This document shows positions 15,929 through 25,001 of a stretch of 64,000 bases of DNA, one piece after another. The first letter of the stretch is position 1; every line of letters starts with the position of its first letter. The stretch lies in assembly GCF_021375795.1 (NCBI RefSeq), contig NZ_JAEIOI010000001.1, positions 1,116,001 to 1,180,000 on the forward strand, given 5' to 3'. The notes beneath the pieces are model-generated. The model did no database searches. It was not told the origin of the DNA and worked only from the letters and a program-made list of their open reading frames with translations. This DNA is from Pseudomonas anguilliseptica (GTDB lineage: Bacteria > Pseudomonadota > Gammaproteobacteria > Pseudomonadales > Pseudomonadaceae). A program made the position numbers and the translations under genes.

Positions 15929-18412
15929 TTACACCGGCTCGGCGATATCCGCGTTGCGGTCCATGGCCACCTGGCGGATCGACAGGCGAATCTCCGCCGG
16001 CAGTACGCGCTTGGCGGCGCCTTCGGCCAGTTCGCTGAGCAGCGGGTGGTGGCTGAGCTTGCCGGCTTCGTCCTGACGCAGCACGCCCTGATCCAGCAGG
16101 CTCTGGATAAAGTGACGGAACAGGCTCTTGTCGAAGAACTCCGGGGCGTTGAGGCCATGCAGGATCGACAGGCGCTGGGCCATCACGGTGCAGAGGTCTT
16201 CCAGCTCTTCGGCGCTGATGGCGTTCTGCCCGGCATTCAGCAGCAGAGCGGTGGCCATATAGAAGCGCTGCAGTGTCTGCACGATGGCGCGGGCCAGCAG
16301 GGTCAGCAGCACGAATTCGCGCGAGCTCGGCGCCGGGCGCACGTACATATCGCCATCGAGCTTGAGCAGGCCCTGTTCGACAAAGGCGGCCAGCCACTGA
16401 TCAACCACACCGTCCAGCTCGTCCAGGTTCCAGCGGATAAACAGCTCAGCTTGCAGGTAGGGGTAGAGCGCGCGGGTAAAGCGCAGGATCTGCTCGCGGC
16501 TCATCCGTGAACTGCTCTGGAAGAAGCTCGCCAGCAACGCCGGCAGGGCGAAGATGTGCAGCACGTTGTTGCGGTAGTAGGTCATCAGAACGGCGTTCTG
16601 CTCGTCCAGATAGAGGATCTTGCCGAGGGCGTCCTTCTGTTCGGCGAGCAGGTCCATCTTCTGCACGTATTCGATCAGCGCCTGGCCGTTGCCGTCTGGC
16701 AGGGTGGTGTGCGGCGAGTAGGGCACGCTGCGCAGCAGGGCCAGATAGAGGTCGAGCACCCGCGACAGGGCACGCTCGTCCAGGGCCAGCTTGCTGGTGG
16801 AGAGCAGCGCCAGGGCCACCAGGTTGACCGGGTTGATCGCCGCCGCCTCGTTGAGGTGCTGGGCCACGCGCTCGCCGAGGTTGTTGGTGACTTCATTGAG
16901 CCAGGCCGGACGGTACTGTGTGCCGTAATCCTGCTCGCGCCAGTTCGGTTGCTCGCTGTCGAGGAATTCCGCCAGTTTGATCGGTTCGCCGAAGTTGACC
17001 CAGACATGGCCAAAGCGCTGCTTGAGCGCGCCGATGACCTTGAAGATGTCGAAGATCGACTCCTTCTTCTTGCTCGCGCCGCGCAACTCGCCCAGATAGG
17101 TGCGGCCTTCCAGCACGCGCTCGTAGCCGATGTACACCGGCACGAACACCACCGGCAGGCGGTTGCTGCGCAAAAAGCTGCGCATGGTGATGGCCAGCAT
17201 GCCGGTTTTCGGTTGCAGCATGCGCCCGGTGCGCGAACGGCCGCCTTCGACGAAGTACTCGACCGGGAAGCCCTTGCTGAACAGGGTGTGCAGGTATTCG
17301 TTGAACACCGCAGTGTACAGCGGGTTGCCCTTGAAGGTGCGGCGCATAAAGAACGCGCCGCCACGCCGCAGCAGGCCGCCGATCACCGGCATGTTGAGGT
17401 TGATGCCGGCAGCGATGTGCGGCGGCGTCAGGCCATTGCGGAACAGCAGGTAGGACAGCAGCAGGTAGTCGATATGGCTGCGGTGGCAGGGCACATAGAT
17501 CACCTCATGGCCCTGGGCGACTTCCTGCACGCCTTCGATATGGTTGACCTTGATGCCGTCGTAGATCTTGTTCCAGAACCAGCTCAGCACCAGTTCGAGG
17601 AAGCGGATGGCGGTGTAGGTGTAGTCCGAGGCGATTTCGTTGCCATAGCGCAGGGCCTGGCTTTCGGCCTTCTCCAGGCTGATGTTCTCACGTTCGGCTT
17701 CTTCGATGATCGCCTGGCGCACCTGCGGACCGTGCACCAGGCCTTTGACCAGGTTGCGTCGGTGCGATACGTCCGGGCCGATCACGGCGGCCTTCTGGTT
17801 GCGGAAGTGCACGCGCAGGATGCGTTGCACCATGCGCAGGGTGCGCTCGTGGCCTTTGTCCTGCTCGATCAGCTCGCGCATATGGATCGGCGTGGAGAAC
17901 TGCACGCGGGTCTTGCGGCCGAGAATCAGGATGCTCACCAGCCGGCGCAGACGCCCGGTGACCGCCCAGCTGTCGGCGAACAGCAGCTTCCACGGGCTGG
18001 TTTCACGGTCTGGCGACTGGCCCCAGAACACGCTGACCGGAATGATCTGCGCATCGTCCACAGCATGCTGGCTCAGCGCGCTGACCAGGCGTTGCAGGGT
18101 GGGCGAGATGCCGCGTTTGTCCTGCCGGCCGAGCCAGTCGGGCTCCGGGGTCAGGTAGAAGAAGGCGGCAGGCTCCAGCAGCTCACCCACGGCCACCGGC
18201 ATTACCGGGCGCGGCAGGCCGGCCTTGCGGCATTCCGTATCGACTACCGCCAGGTCACTCAGCGACGGCTGCTGCAGCACGTAGAACACCGGCTTGCTGC
18301 GGTCGAGCTTGAGGGTAAAGGCGGACTGGTTGATGGTTTCCGAGCGTACCCAGAGGTAGAGCACGCGGCGCAGGGTGCCAAAAACGAGACGGCGGAGCGG
18401 AGATCGGGTCAT
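15929..18412 (-). CDS. plsB: Glycerol-3-phosphate 1-O-acyltransferase PlsB
   Basis: PlsB acylates sn-glycerol 3-phosphate with acyl-ACP or acyl-CoA, the first step of phospholipid synthesis, at the inner membrane. The 827-residue length fits the family. Acyltransferase motif I is visible as HRSHIDYLL (His310, Asp315, HX4D), motif II near [14 protein letters not shown], motif III as VEGGRSRTG and motif IV as [11 protein letters not shown]. The gene stands alone. In P. aeruginosa plsB lies near mexJK, consistent with this block. The ribosome-binding site is weak. Confidence 0.95.
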   Translation of the reverse strand: MTRSPLRRLVFGTLRRVLYLWVRSETINQSAFTLKLDRSKPVFYVLQQPSLSDLAVVDTECRKAGLPRPVMPVAVGELLEPAAFFYLTPEPDWLGRQDKRGISPTLQRLVSALSQHAVDDAQIIPVSVFWGQSPDRETSPWKLLFADSWAVTGRLRRLVSILILGRKTRVQFSTPIHMRELIEQDKGHERTLRMVQRILRVHFRNQKAAVIGPDVSHRRNLVKGLVHGPQVRQAIIEEAERENISLEKAESQALRYGNEIASDYTYTAIRFLELVLSWFWNKIYDGIKVNHIEGVQEVAQGHEVIYVPCHRSHIDYLLLSYLLFRNGLTPPHIAAGINLNMPVIGGLLRRGGAFFMRRTFKGNPLYTAVFNEYLHTLFSKGFPVEYFVEGGRSRTGRMLQPKTGMLAITMRSFLRSNRLPVVFVPVYIGYERVLEGRTYLGELRGASKKKESIFDIFKVIGALKQRFGHVWVNFGEPIKLAEFLDSEQPNWREQDYGTQYRPAWLNEVTNNLGERVAQHLNEAAAINPVNLVALALLSTSKLALDERALSRVLDLYLALLRSVPYSPHTTLPDGNGQALIEYVQKMDLLAEQKDALGKILYLDEQNAVLMTYYRNNVLHIFALPALLASFFQSSSRMSREQILRFTRALYPYLQAELFIRWNLDELDGVVDQWLAAFVEQGLLKLDGDMYVRPAPSSREFVLLTLLARAIVQTLQRFYMATALLLNAGQNAISAEELEDLCTVMAQRLSILHGLNAPEFFDKSLFRHFIQSLLDQGVLRQDEAGKLSHHPLLSELAEGAAKRVLPAEIRLSIRQVAMDRNADIAEPV

Positions 18413-18531
18413 ACGGAGTCTGCAGGCTGAAAACGAGCATTTGCTCGGGGGGCGTAGTGTGCCGGATCGCTAGGCTGGCGGCAAAAATCTTCTAGGGTTT
18501 AGCCAGCGCGGAATTATTTTTACGGGTTGTC

Positions 18532-18557
18532 TGTAACAGCCGTGTGTCGGCCTCGTC
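18532..18557 (+). promoter_or_regulatory. Candidate ECF sigma-factor promoter of the hvf operon
   Basis: TGTAAC (18532-18537) and CGTC (18554-18557) are separated by exactly 16 nt, the spacing and sequence typical of ECF (group 4) sigma factors. A short inverted repeat GCCTCG/CGAGGC (18550-18571) overlaps the -10. The site lies 57 bp before the first gene. No ECF sigma gene is in the window, so the factor is unknown. Confidence 0.6.
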
Positions 18558-18613
18558 TATTGGGCCGAGGCAGCCAATCGGCCGCCATTGTGAACCACCA
18601 TTGGAGTGTTGCC

Positions 18614-18913
18614 ATGAACCATCTGAACACTGTTGTTGCATCCCTGGGCGCGGTACTGCTGAGCAGCGCCGCATTGAGCGTACAGGCTGCGAGCAACCCG
18701 TTTGCTGCGCAGGAGCTGAGCAGCGGCTACAGTCTGGCTGCTGGCGAAAAATCCGCCGAAGGCAGCTGCGGTGAGGGCAAATGCGGCGGCGAGATGAAAA
18801 AAGCCGAAGGCGAAGGCAAGTGTGGCGAAGGCAAGTGCGGTGGTGAAGCCAAGGCCGAAGGCGAGGGCAAATGCGGTGAAGGCAAGTGCGGCGGCGAGAA
18901 AAAAGCCGAGTAA
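18614..18913 (+). CDS. hvfA: Bufferin/oxazolin-type RiPP precursor with EGKCG repeats (HvfA-like)
   Basis: A 99-residue precursor with a Sec signal peptide (residues 1-25, ending VQA). The mature part is almost only repeats. One EGSCG (49-53) and five EGKCG motifs (54-58, 67-71, 72-76, 84-88, 89-93) give six Cys in three pairs, each pair spaced by five residues. In the characterised Haemophilus HvfA system, MNIO enzymes convert the Cys of EGKCG motifs to copper-binding oxazolone-thioamide groups. The gene heads a tight operon with the modifying enzyme, its partner and a DoxX protein. A GGAG site fixes the start. Periplasmic copper binding is inferred. Confidence 0.88.
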   Translation: MNHLNTVVASLGAVLLSSAALSVQAASNPFAAQELSSGYSLAAGEKSAEGSCGEGKCGGEMKKAEGEGKCGEGKCGGEAKAEGEGKCGEGKCGGEKKAE

Positions 18914-18936
18914 TTGAGCGAGTGCGGGGGCAGAAC

Positions 18937-19779
18937 ATGCAGAGGGATTTCGTTAACGGTGCCGGGTTGGGCCTGCGTCGCGGCCTGCTTGGCGCGCTGC
19001 AGGAGTGCAGCACAGCCGAGGTGGATTTCCTCGAGCTGGCGCCGGAGAACTGGATCGGTGTTGGTGGGCGTCTGGGCAAGCAGCTGCGTGCCCTGAGCGA
19101 GCGCCTGCCGCTGCTCTGCCATGGTTTGTCCCTCAACCTCGGTGGCTTTGCCCCGCTGGATCTCGAGTTGCTCAAGGCGATCAAAGGCTTTCTCGACCTG
19201 CATGGCGTGCGCGGTTACAGCGAACACCTGTCGGCCTGTGCTGACCATGGCCAGCTGTATGACCTGATGCCGCTGCCGTTTTCCGCAGAGTCGGTGCGGC
19301 GCATCGCCGAGCGCGTGCGCATCGTGCAGGACGTGCTGGAGCGGCCGCTGATCATCGAGAACGTCTCGGCCTATGCGCAGTTGCCGGGTGAGCTGGATGA
19401 AGCGGCGTTTGTCCGCGCGGTGCTGGAGGAGGCCGACTGCCAGCTGTTGCTGGACGTGAACAACGTCTTCGTCAACAGCATCAATTTCAACTTCGCTGCG
19501 CCGGCCTATATCGCCAGCCTGCCCAGTGCGCGCATCGCCTATCTGCATGTGGCCGGGCATTACGATGAGGCCAGTGATCTGAAAATCGACACCCACGGCG
19601 CGCCGGTGATTGACCCGGTGTGGGCGCTGCTGGAACAGGCCTACGCCGTACACGGTGTGCGCCCGACCTTGCTGGAACGGGATTTCAACTTCCCGCCGAT
19701 TGCCGAGCTGTATGCCGAGGTGGCGCAGATTCGTCAGTTGCAAGCAGCTGCGGCGCCTTTGCGGAGCTACGGCACATGA
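18937..19779 (+). CDS. hvfB: MNIO (DUF692) multinuclear iron oxidase, RiPP-modifying enzyme (HvfB-like)
   Basis: A 280-residue TIM-barrel enzyme of the DUF692/MNIO family. These enzymes use two or three iron ions and O2 to oxidise cysteines of a precursor peptide. The family's metal-ligand motifs can be read in order: CHGLSLNLGG (His62), YSEHLS (Glu96, His97), IENVSAY (Glu141, Asn142), LDVNNVFVNS (Asp173, Asn175), LHVAGHYD (His204, His208), DTHG (Asp218, His220) and LLERDFNFP (Glu247, Asp249). It starts 23 bp after hvfA and overlaps the next gene by ATGA, so the two are translationally coupled. Confidence 0.9.
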   Translation: MQRDFVNGAGLGLRRGLLGALQECSTAEVDFLELAPENWIGVGGRLGKQLRALSERLPLLCHGLSLNLGGFAPLDLELLKAIKGFLDLHGVRGYSEHLSACADHGQLYDLMPLPFSAESVRRIAERVRIVQDVLERPLIIENVSAYAQLPGELDEAAFVRAVLEEADCQLLLDVNNVFVNSINFNFAAPAYIASLPSARIAYLHVAGHYDEASDLKIDTHGAPVIDPVWALLEQAYAVHGVRPTLLERDFNFPPIAELYAEVAQIRQLQAAAAPLRSYGT

Positions 19780-20474
19780 GTGGCGTTGACGCACAACGCG
19801 CCTTTGCTGCGCGGATTCGCCAGCCGGCAGAGCAGCCATTGCTTGCGGGTGTTACCGCCGAGCGGATGGCGGTGTATGAAGCGCTGTTCTTCAACAATAT
19901 CGAAGGCTTTATCAGTGGCGCCTTCCCGGTGTTGCACCGGTTGATCGAGGCTGATCGCTGGCAGCGCCTGGTGCGCAGTTTTATTGCCGAGCATCAGGCG
20001 CGCACGCCGTATTTCTTGCAGATCAGCCAGGAGTTTCTCGCCTGGTTGCAGCAGGGCTCTGTCGCCGAAGTGGGCGATCCGCCGTTTATGTTGGAGCTGG
20101 CGCATTACGAATGGGTCGAGCTGGCGCTGGATGTCAGCGAAGCCGAGCTGCCTGCACAGGGCTGGTCGCCACTGGCCTGGCCGCTGGCGTATCGGTGGCC
20201 GGTGCAGCGTATTGGCGCCGACTTCCAGCCCAGTGAGCCAGAGGCTGAACCGACCTGTCTGCTGGTCTGGCGCGATGGGCAGGACAAGGTGCGCTTTATG
20301 CAGCTAAGCCCGTTTTCCTACCAGTTGGCGGCGCGTCTGCAGGCCGGCGAAGCGGCTGATGCGGTGTTGCTGGCGCTGGCCCAGCAGCATGGCCTGAGCG
20401 CCGATACGCAGTACTTCAATAACGCTCAAACTTTACTGGATGAGTGGCAGAGCCAGGCTGTCTGGCGTCCTTGA
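19776..20474 (+). CDS. hvfC: DUF2063 partner protein of the MNIO enzyme (HvfC-like)
   Basis: A 232-residue cytoplasmic protein. The N-terminal DUF2063 domain is clear (QRAFAARIR, then RMAVYEALFFNNIEGFISGAFPVLHRLI). The C-terminal half resembles the precursor-recognition region of HvfC/BufC-type proteins. In characterised MNIO systems this partner delivers the precursor to the enzyme. Its ATG overlaps the stop of the MNIO gene (ATGA), a mark of obligate pairing. The function is inferred from family and operon. Confidence 0.85.
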   Translation: MSGVDAQRAFAARIRQPAEQPLLAGVTAERMAVYEALFFNNIEGFISGAFPVLHRLIEADRWQRLVRSFIAEHQARTPYFLQISQEFLAWLQQGSVAEVGDPPFMLELAHYEWVELALDVSEAELPAQGWSPLAWPLAYRWPVQRIGADFQPSEPEAEPTCLLVWRDGQDKVRFMQLSPFSYQLAARLQAGEAADAVLLALAQQHGLSADTQYFNNAQTLLDEWQSQAVWRP

Positions 20475-20528
20475 AACCCTCGCTGTACCTGACCTTCGGT
20501 GCCTCGCACCGGTTTGTGGAGATTCACC

Positions 20529-21128
20529 ATGCTGAGCTTTTTCAATCGCCTCCAGGACGCCCTGGACGCTAGCCGTCGCTTGGATTTTCTCGGGCCGTTA
20601 TTGCTGCGCTTGTACCTGGTGCCGGTGTTCTGGATGGCCGGCATGCACAAGCTGGCCGATATCGACGCCACCGCCGACTGGTTTGGCAACCCGGATTGGG
20701 GCTTGGGTTTGCCATTCCCCGAGCTGCTGGCTTGGGCTGCGGCCTTGACCGAGGCGGGCGGGGCGCTGCTGCTGTTGTTCGGCCTGGCAGTGCGTTGGGT
20801 GAGTATCCCCCTGATCGTCACCATGTTGGTGGCGATCTTTGCCGTGCATCTGCCTTATGGCTGGCAGGCGATTGCCGATGCCAGCGCACCGTTCGCCAAT
20901 GAACGGGTTATGGACTCTGTGGGCAAGCTCGAGCGCGCCCGCGAGCTGCTCCAACAGCACGGCAATTACGATTGGTTGACCAGCAGCGGCAAACTGGTGG
21001 TGCTGAACAACGGCATCGAGTTTGCCGCCACCTACCTGGTGATGCTGGTGGCGCTGTTTTTCAGCGGCGCTGGGCGCTGGTTGAGTCTGGACTATTGGCT
21101 TGACCGGGCATTGCGTCAGCAGCCCTGA
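20529..21128 (+). CDS. hvfD: DoxX-family membrane protein (HvfD-like)
   Basis: A 199-residue inner-membrane protein with four predicted helices: LLLRLYLVPVFWMAGMHKL, LLAWAAALTEAGGALLLLFG, VSIPLIVTMLVAIFAVHL and FAATYLVMLVALFFSG. The first and last match the DoxX pattern. A large loop with NERVMDSVGKLERARELLQQHGNYDWL sits between helices 3 and 4. DoxX proteins are regular fourth members of hvf/buf operons; a role in redox or export of the modified peptide is only suggested. GGAG precedes the ATG; the gap to hvfC is 54 bp. Confidence 0.85.
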   Translation: MLSFFNRLQDALDASRRLDFLGPLLLRLYLVPVFWMAGMHKLADIDATADWFGNPDWGLGLPFPELLAWAAALTEAGGALLLLFGLAVRWVSIPLIVTMLVAIFAVHLPYGWQAIADASAPFANERVMDSVGKLERARELLQQHGNYDWLTSSGKLVVLNNGIEFAATYLVMLVALFFSGAGRWLSLDYWLDRALRQQP

Positions 21129-21135
21129 GCCCACT

Positions 21136-21166
21136 ACGGCCCGCCGCTGCAAGGGTGGTGGGCCGT
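21136..21166 (+). terminator. Hairpin closing the hvf operon
   Basis: ACGGCCCGCC (21136-21145) pairs with GGTGGGCCGT (21157-21166), one G-T pair included, just after the DoxX stop. No T run follows, so it may be a processing or stabilising hairpin rather than a full terminator. Confidence 0.5.
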
Positions 21167-21228
21167 CGGCAAAGCAGCTGACTAGAGCGCTTTCTACTGC
21201 TTATAGGCAAAGGAAGTAAAAAGTTCCG

Positions 21229-21246
21229 CTGTAATCAAATATTTAT
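21229..21246 (+). promoter_or_regulatory. Possible degenerate Pho box before the porin gene
   Basis: CTGTAAT-CAAA-TATTTAT has the 7-4-7 layout of a PhoB half-site pair. The first half matches CTGTCAT at six of seven positions, but the second at only three. It is considered because the porin family downstream includes the phosphate-regulated OprP. Confidence 0.25.
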
Positions 21247-21356
21247 ATATCAGCAACTGCCCTGAAATATCCCGCCGCCAAGATTCCCTCCAGCACGAAC
21301 GAGCCCCAGCGCTCGGGTGTTTTCAACACTTAAAAGTCCATTTAGAGGAATCTTCG

Positions 21357-22697
21357 ATGATCCGTAAGCACAGCTTTCGTGGAGTAATGGCCGGCTTCGC
21401 TACCAGCGCTCTGGCCCTGGCCGTTTCCGCCCAGGCTTTCGCCGGTACCGTCACCACTGACGGCGCCGATCTCGTGATCAAGACCAAGGGTGGCCTGGAA
21501 GTCGCCACTACCGACAAAGAATTCAGCTTCAAACTGGGCGGCAAGTTGCAGTGGGATGCCACCAACTTTGACGGCCTGCAGGCAGCCGATCAGAACAACC
21601 CGTTCGATGACACCTTCAACACCTACATCCGTCGCGGTGAAATCGGTCTGGAAGGTGTGGCTTATAAGGACTGGGGCTGGGGCTTGCGTCTGAGCTATGA
21701 CGGTTCTGCTGATGGTGCAGAGACTGCCGTTGACCGCGCCTATATCACTTACACCGGCCTGGATCTGGCCACCTTCACTGTTGGCCGTTTCGGCGTTGAC
21801 TACGGCTTAGAGGGCACCACCAGCTCGTCGTGGATCACTGCCATTGAGCGTCCATTCATGTACGACTTCCTGCACGGTGACGAGGATGCTCAGTTCGGTT
21901 TGAACGTTAAGCACTCGGGCGACAACTACGGCCTGATGGCTCAGGTTGCGACCTACGATGACAGCGATAACGTCAACAACTTTGAGTCCGATGGCAACGA
22001 CGAGCTGTTCGGTTACACCCTGCGCGCTCACTGGGCACCGTACCTGAATGGCACTGACGTTGTTCACCTGGCGGCCAACTACCACGACAGCAGCTCGGAT
22101 GATGACCGCGCTCGTGCCCGTACCCGCATGGGTATCCGCAGTGACAACGATTTCCGCCTGACCTTCGGCGATGTGCGTGTAGCTGACAAAGACAGCGAAT
22201 GGGTACTGGAGTCGGGCGCTCAGTTCGGTGGCCTGCGTGGTCAGGCTGAATACTTCCAGCGCAGCATTACCGGGGAGAACCTTGTAGGTGCTGATTCCGA
22301 TGTGGAAATGAGCGGTTACAGCGCGCAGGTTTCCTACATGATCGGTGCCGCCCGTGGCTACAAGGGTAGCGACGGCAAGTGGGACAAACCTACTGACATG
22401 AAAGGCACCTGGGAAGTATTCGCTCGCTACGAGAGCACGACTATCGACTCTGATGCGACCGCCATCCCGGGCAACCTGGGTCTGGCCGGTATCGTGGCCG
22501 CGGATGCCAGCGATGAGTTCGAAGCCAGCGCCATGGTGGTGGGTGTCAACTACTTCGCCACTCCAGCTGTACGTATGAGCCTGAACTACGTTGACTACGA
22601 AGTGGACAACGTCAACACCACTGCTGTTGCTGGTGGCAACAACAAGAATGTTGATGACGGCAAAGCCATCATCGGCCGTCTGCAGTACGTGTTCTAA
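21357..22697 (+). CDS. OprP/OprO-family phosphate-selective porin
   Basis: A 446-residue outer-membrane porin of the phosphate/pyrophosphate-selective OprO_P family. The signal peptide ends at SAQAFA. The first strands carry the family pattern LVIKTKGGLEVATTDKEFSFKLGGKLQWDAT and YIRRGEIGLEGVAYKDWGWGLRLSYD. Alternating strands continue to a C-terminal aromatic residue (GRLQYVF), the outer-membrane assembly signal. Phosphate, pyrophosphate or another anion cannot be told apart by eye, so no symbol is given. A good AGAGGAA site precedes the ATG, and a terminator follows. Confidence 0.85.
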   Translation: MIRKHSFRGVMAGFATSALALAVSAQAFAGTVTTDGADLVIKTKGGLEVATTDKEFSFKLGGKLQWDATNFDGLQAADQNNPFDDTFNTYIRRGEIGLEGVAYKDWGWGLRLSYDGSADGAETAVDRAYITYTGLDLATFTVGRFGVDYGLEGTTSSSWITAIERPFMYDFLHGDEDAQFGLNVKHSGDNYGLMAQVATYDDSDNVNNFESDGNDELFGYTLRAHWAPYLNGTDVVHLAANYHDSSSDDDRARARTRMGIRSDNDFRLTFGDVRVADKDSEWVLESGAQFGGLRGQAEYFQRSITGENLVGADSDVEMSGYSAQVSYMIGAARGYKGSDGKWDKPTDMKGTWEVFARYESTTIDSDATAIPGNLGLAGIVAADASDEFEASAMVVGVNYFATPAVRMSLNYVDYEVDNVNTTAVAGGNNKNVDDGKAIIGRLQYVF

Positions 22698-22730
22698 GCA
22701 ACATCGCTTCACTGCTGCTCCTATCTTTGA

Positions 22731-22756
22731 GCCCCGCATCGTGCGGGGCTTTTTTT
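22731..22756 (+). terminator. Rho-independent terminator of the porin gene
   Basis: GCCCCGC-atcgt-GCGGGGC followed by T7. It lies between the porin stop and the start of the ParB-like gene, so the latter probably has read-through or its own promoter. Confidence 0.92.
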
Positions 22757-22781
22757 CGCAATTTTTATGGGGGAAGAACCG

Positions 22782-23702
22782 ATGCGCGTGTATGCGCTGT
22801 TGTTACTGATGACGGGGTTGAGCACCGTGGCCATGGCCGAAGATTACCGCGCGGCTAAACCGGGTGAGCTGCTACAGGTTCGTCTTGAGCAGCTGCACCC
22901 GACCCAGGCGGTGGTGGGGTATGACCAGATCTATTACAAGCTCGGGCGCTTTAGCAAAGAGCCGAACAAGCTGTTCGACGAGTACTGCGAGGCTAACGGT
23001 CAGGGCGAAAGCAGCAAGGTGCCAAAGGGTGCCAGCCTGCATCGGCCGGACAGTTTCAGTTGTCAGGGGGCTGTTGGCTCGCACAGCAGCGAGATGAAAA
23101 CCGTGGTGATCGGCCCTGAGGGCCGGCTGTACCTGACCGACGGACACCATACGTTCACCACCCTGTGGGAGCAGCCCGAAGGCGGCGCAACGCTGCCGAT
23201 GTGGGTCAAGGTGACGGACAATTTCAGCGACAGCCCGGACCTGGCCAGCTTCTGGCGGCGCATGCAGGCCGCGCGCAAGGTCTGGCTCAATGACGGTCAA
23301 GGTCAGGCGATTACTCCAGAGCAGATTCCGGCCCAGCTTGGCCTGGCCACACTGGGTGATGATCCCTACCGCGCGCTGGTGTATTTCACCCGTGAGGTGG
23401 CCTACGACAAACCGCGTTCGGGTGATGTGGCTCCGGAGTTTCTGGAGTTCTACTGGGGTAACTGGCTGCGTGAACAGCTCAACCTGAGCGACTACGATTT
23501 GCGTGACAAGGGTGACTACCGCGATGCGATTGGCGAGGCTGCCAAGCTGATGGTCGCCCTGGCCCCCGACAGCCCGGTTGGTGACAGCGGTTTCAAGGCC
23601 CGTGAGTTGGGCGGCTACACCAGCATCGACCGCAAGGAGCTGGGCAAGATGGCTAACAATAAGCTGCCTTACATGATCAACCACAAGGCCACTCGCCGTT
23701 GA
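22782..23702 (+). CDS. Secreted ParB-like (ParBc_2) domain protein
   Basis: A 306-residue exported protein: signal peptide MRVYALLLLMTGLSTVAMA, then a ParB/sulfiredoxin-superfamily domain. The DGHHTF motif (in RLYLTDGHHTFTTLW) fits the ParBc_2 branch, whose members are annotated as putative nucleases. Periplasmic placement argues against a chromosome-partition role. It lies 84 bp behind an anion porin with a terminator between, so a link to phosphate scavenging is a hypothesis only. An upstream in-frame ATG is inside the Shine-Dalgarno region and was rejected. Confidence 0.72.
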   Translation: MRVYALLLLMTGLSTVAMAEDYRAAKPGELLQVRLEQLHPTQAVVGYDQIYYKLGRFSKEPNKLFDEYCEANGQGESSKVPKGASLHRPDSFSCQGAVGSHSSEMKTVVIGPEGRLYLTDGHHTFTTLWEQPEGGATLPMWVKVTDNFSDSPDLASFWRRMQAARKVWLNDGQGQAITPEQIPAQLGLATLGDDPYRALVYFTREVAYDKPRSGDVAPEFLEFYWGNWLREQLNLSDYDLRDKGDYRDAIGEAAKLMVALAPDSPVGDSGFKARELGGYTSIDRKELGKMANNKLPYMINHKATRR

Positions 23703-23711
23703 TAGAAGGGT

Positions 23712-23750
23712 AGGCGCGGTTGCCGAGCATTCGCAGCGGCAACCGCGCCT
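23712..23750. terminator. Strong hairpin between the ParB-like and FemAB-like genes
   Basis: A perfect 14-bp stem, AGGCGCGGTTGCCG (23712-23725) with its complement (23737-23750), and an 11-nt loop, 9 bp after a stop codon. No T run; a REP-like origin of the GC-rich arms is possible. Confidence 0.6.
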
Positions 23751-23807
23751 GGCTTGACGCTATAGTGCAGCCTTGTCTGACCGCCACAGAGCCCGACCGA
23801 GCTGCCC

Positions 23808-24929
23808 ATGTTGCCGACCTGCCTGACCGCCATCCATGACGTGACCGCCAGCCAGTGGGATGGCCTGCTGACGGAGCCGCAGCCGTTCTTGCAGCACGCC
23901 TTTCTCGCAGCGCTGGAGGACAGCGGCAGTGTCGGTGGGCGCAGCGGCTGGCAGCCGGCTCACGCCGCGTTGCTGGGTGCCCAGGGGCAATTGCTGGCGG
24001 CCATGCCGGGCTATGTGAAAAGCCACTCCTATGGCGAGTACGTGTTCGACCATGGCTGGGCCGATGCCTGCCATCGCGCCGGTATCGAGTATTACCCCAA
24101 GCTGCTTGGCGCGATTCCCTTCTCTCCAGTTACCGGCCAGCGTTTGCTCGGCACACCTGAGGCCGCTGGGCAATTGCTTGATGGCCTCAGCGCGGGGCTG
24201 CAGCAACAGGGCTTGTCGAGCCTGCATATCAACTTCACCACCGAGGCTGAAAATGCCGTGCTGCAGGGGCGCGACGGCTGGCTGCAGCGGCTTGGCTGTC
24301 AGTTCCACTGGCGCAATCGGGGTTACCGGGACTTTCAGGATTTTCTCGACGCGCTCAGCTCGCGCAAACGCAAGCAGATGCGCAAGGAGCGTGAGCAGGT
24401 GGCGGGGCAGGGCATCGAATTTGACTGGCGCGAGGGCCATCAGCTCAGTGAGCTGGAGTGGGATTTCGTCTATCTGTGTTATGCCAACACCTACCGCGTG
24501 CGCGGTCAGTCACCCTACCTGACGCGCGACTTTTTCAGCCTGCTGGCCGAGCGCATGCCGCAGATGATCCGCGTGGTGCTCGCTCATCAGACCGGCAGGC
24601 CGGTGGCCATGGCCTTTAGCCTGGTCGGCGGCGACAGCCTGTATGGGCGCTATTGGGGTTGTCTGGCCGAGTTCGACCGGCTGCATTTCGAAACCTGTTT
24701 CTACCAGGGCATGGACTTTGCCATCGCCCATGGCCTGCAACGTTTCGATGCTGGTGCCCAGGGCGAGCACAAGCTGATTCGCGGCTTCGAGCCGGTCATC
24801 ACCCACTCCTGGCACTACCTCTGCCACCCCGGCCTGCGAGCGGCCGTGGCGAACTTTCTCGTGGAAGAACAGCAGGGTGTGCGCGGCTATGCCGAACAGG
24901 CCCGCGAGCTGTTGCCGTACCGCCAATAG
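23808..24929 (+). CDS. FemAB-like GNAT-fold protein (peptidoglycan/acyltransferase family)
   Basis: A 373-residue protein of the FemAB-like family (PF04339), related to FemXAB aminoacyl transferases and GNAT enzymes. Recognisable family parts are PQPFLQHAFLAALEDSGSVGGRSGWQPAHAA near the N-terminus, LHINFTTEAE, the basic run SSRKRKQMRKERE and FDAGAQGEHKLIRGFEP near the C-terminus. The substrate is unknown. It is probably cytoplasmic. The ribosome-binding site is weak. The MgtC gene follows 72 bp later. Confidence 0.78.
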   Translation: MLPTCLTAIHDVTASQWDGLLTEPQPFLQHAFLAALEDSGSVGGRSGWQPAHAALLGAQGQLLAAMPGYVKSHSYGEYVFDHGWADACHRAGIEYYPKLLGAIPFSPVTGQRLLGTPEAAGQLLDGLSAGLQQQGLSSLHINFTTEAENAVLQGRDGWLQRLGCQFHWRNRGYRDFQDFLDALSSRKRKQMRKEREQVAGQGIEFDWREGHQLSELEWDFVYLCYANTYRVRGQSPYLTRDFFSLLAERMPQMIRVVLAHQTGRPVAMAFSLVGGDSLYGRYWGCLAEFDRLHFETCFYQGMDFAIAHGLQRFDAGAQGEHKLIRGFEPVITHSWHYLCHPGLRAAVANFLVEEQQGVRGYAEQARELLPYRQ

Positions 24930-25001
24930 CGCGCCCGCTCGCGCAGGTTGTCGGCGCGGCAACTACGCTCAGAACAGGTTCGCTGCTGCGCGAGGTGTGG
25001 T

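Noticed and set aside
16556..18430. A 624-codon open frame antisense to plsB
   Set aside because: PlsB is certain from its acyltransferase motifs; the antisense product is a low-complexity Val/Gln/His/Arg sequence typical of shadow frames.
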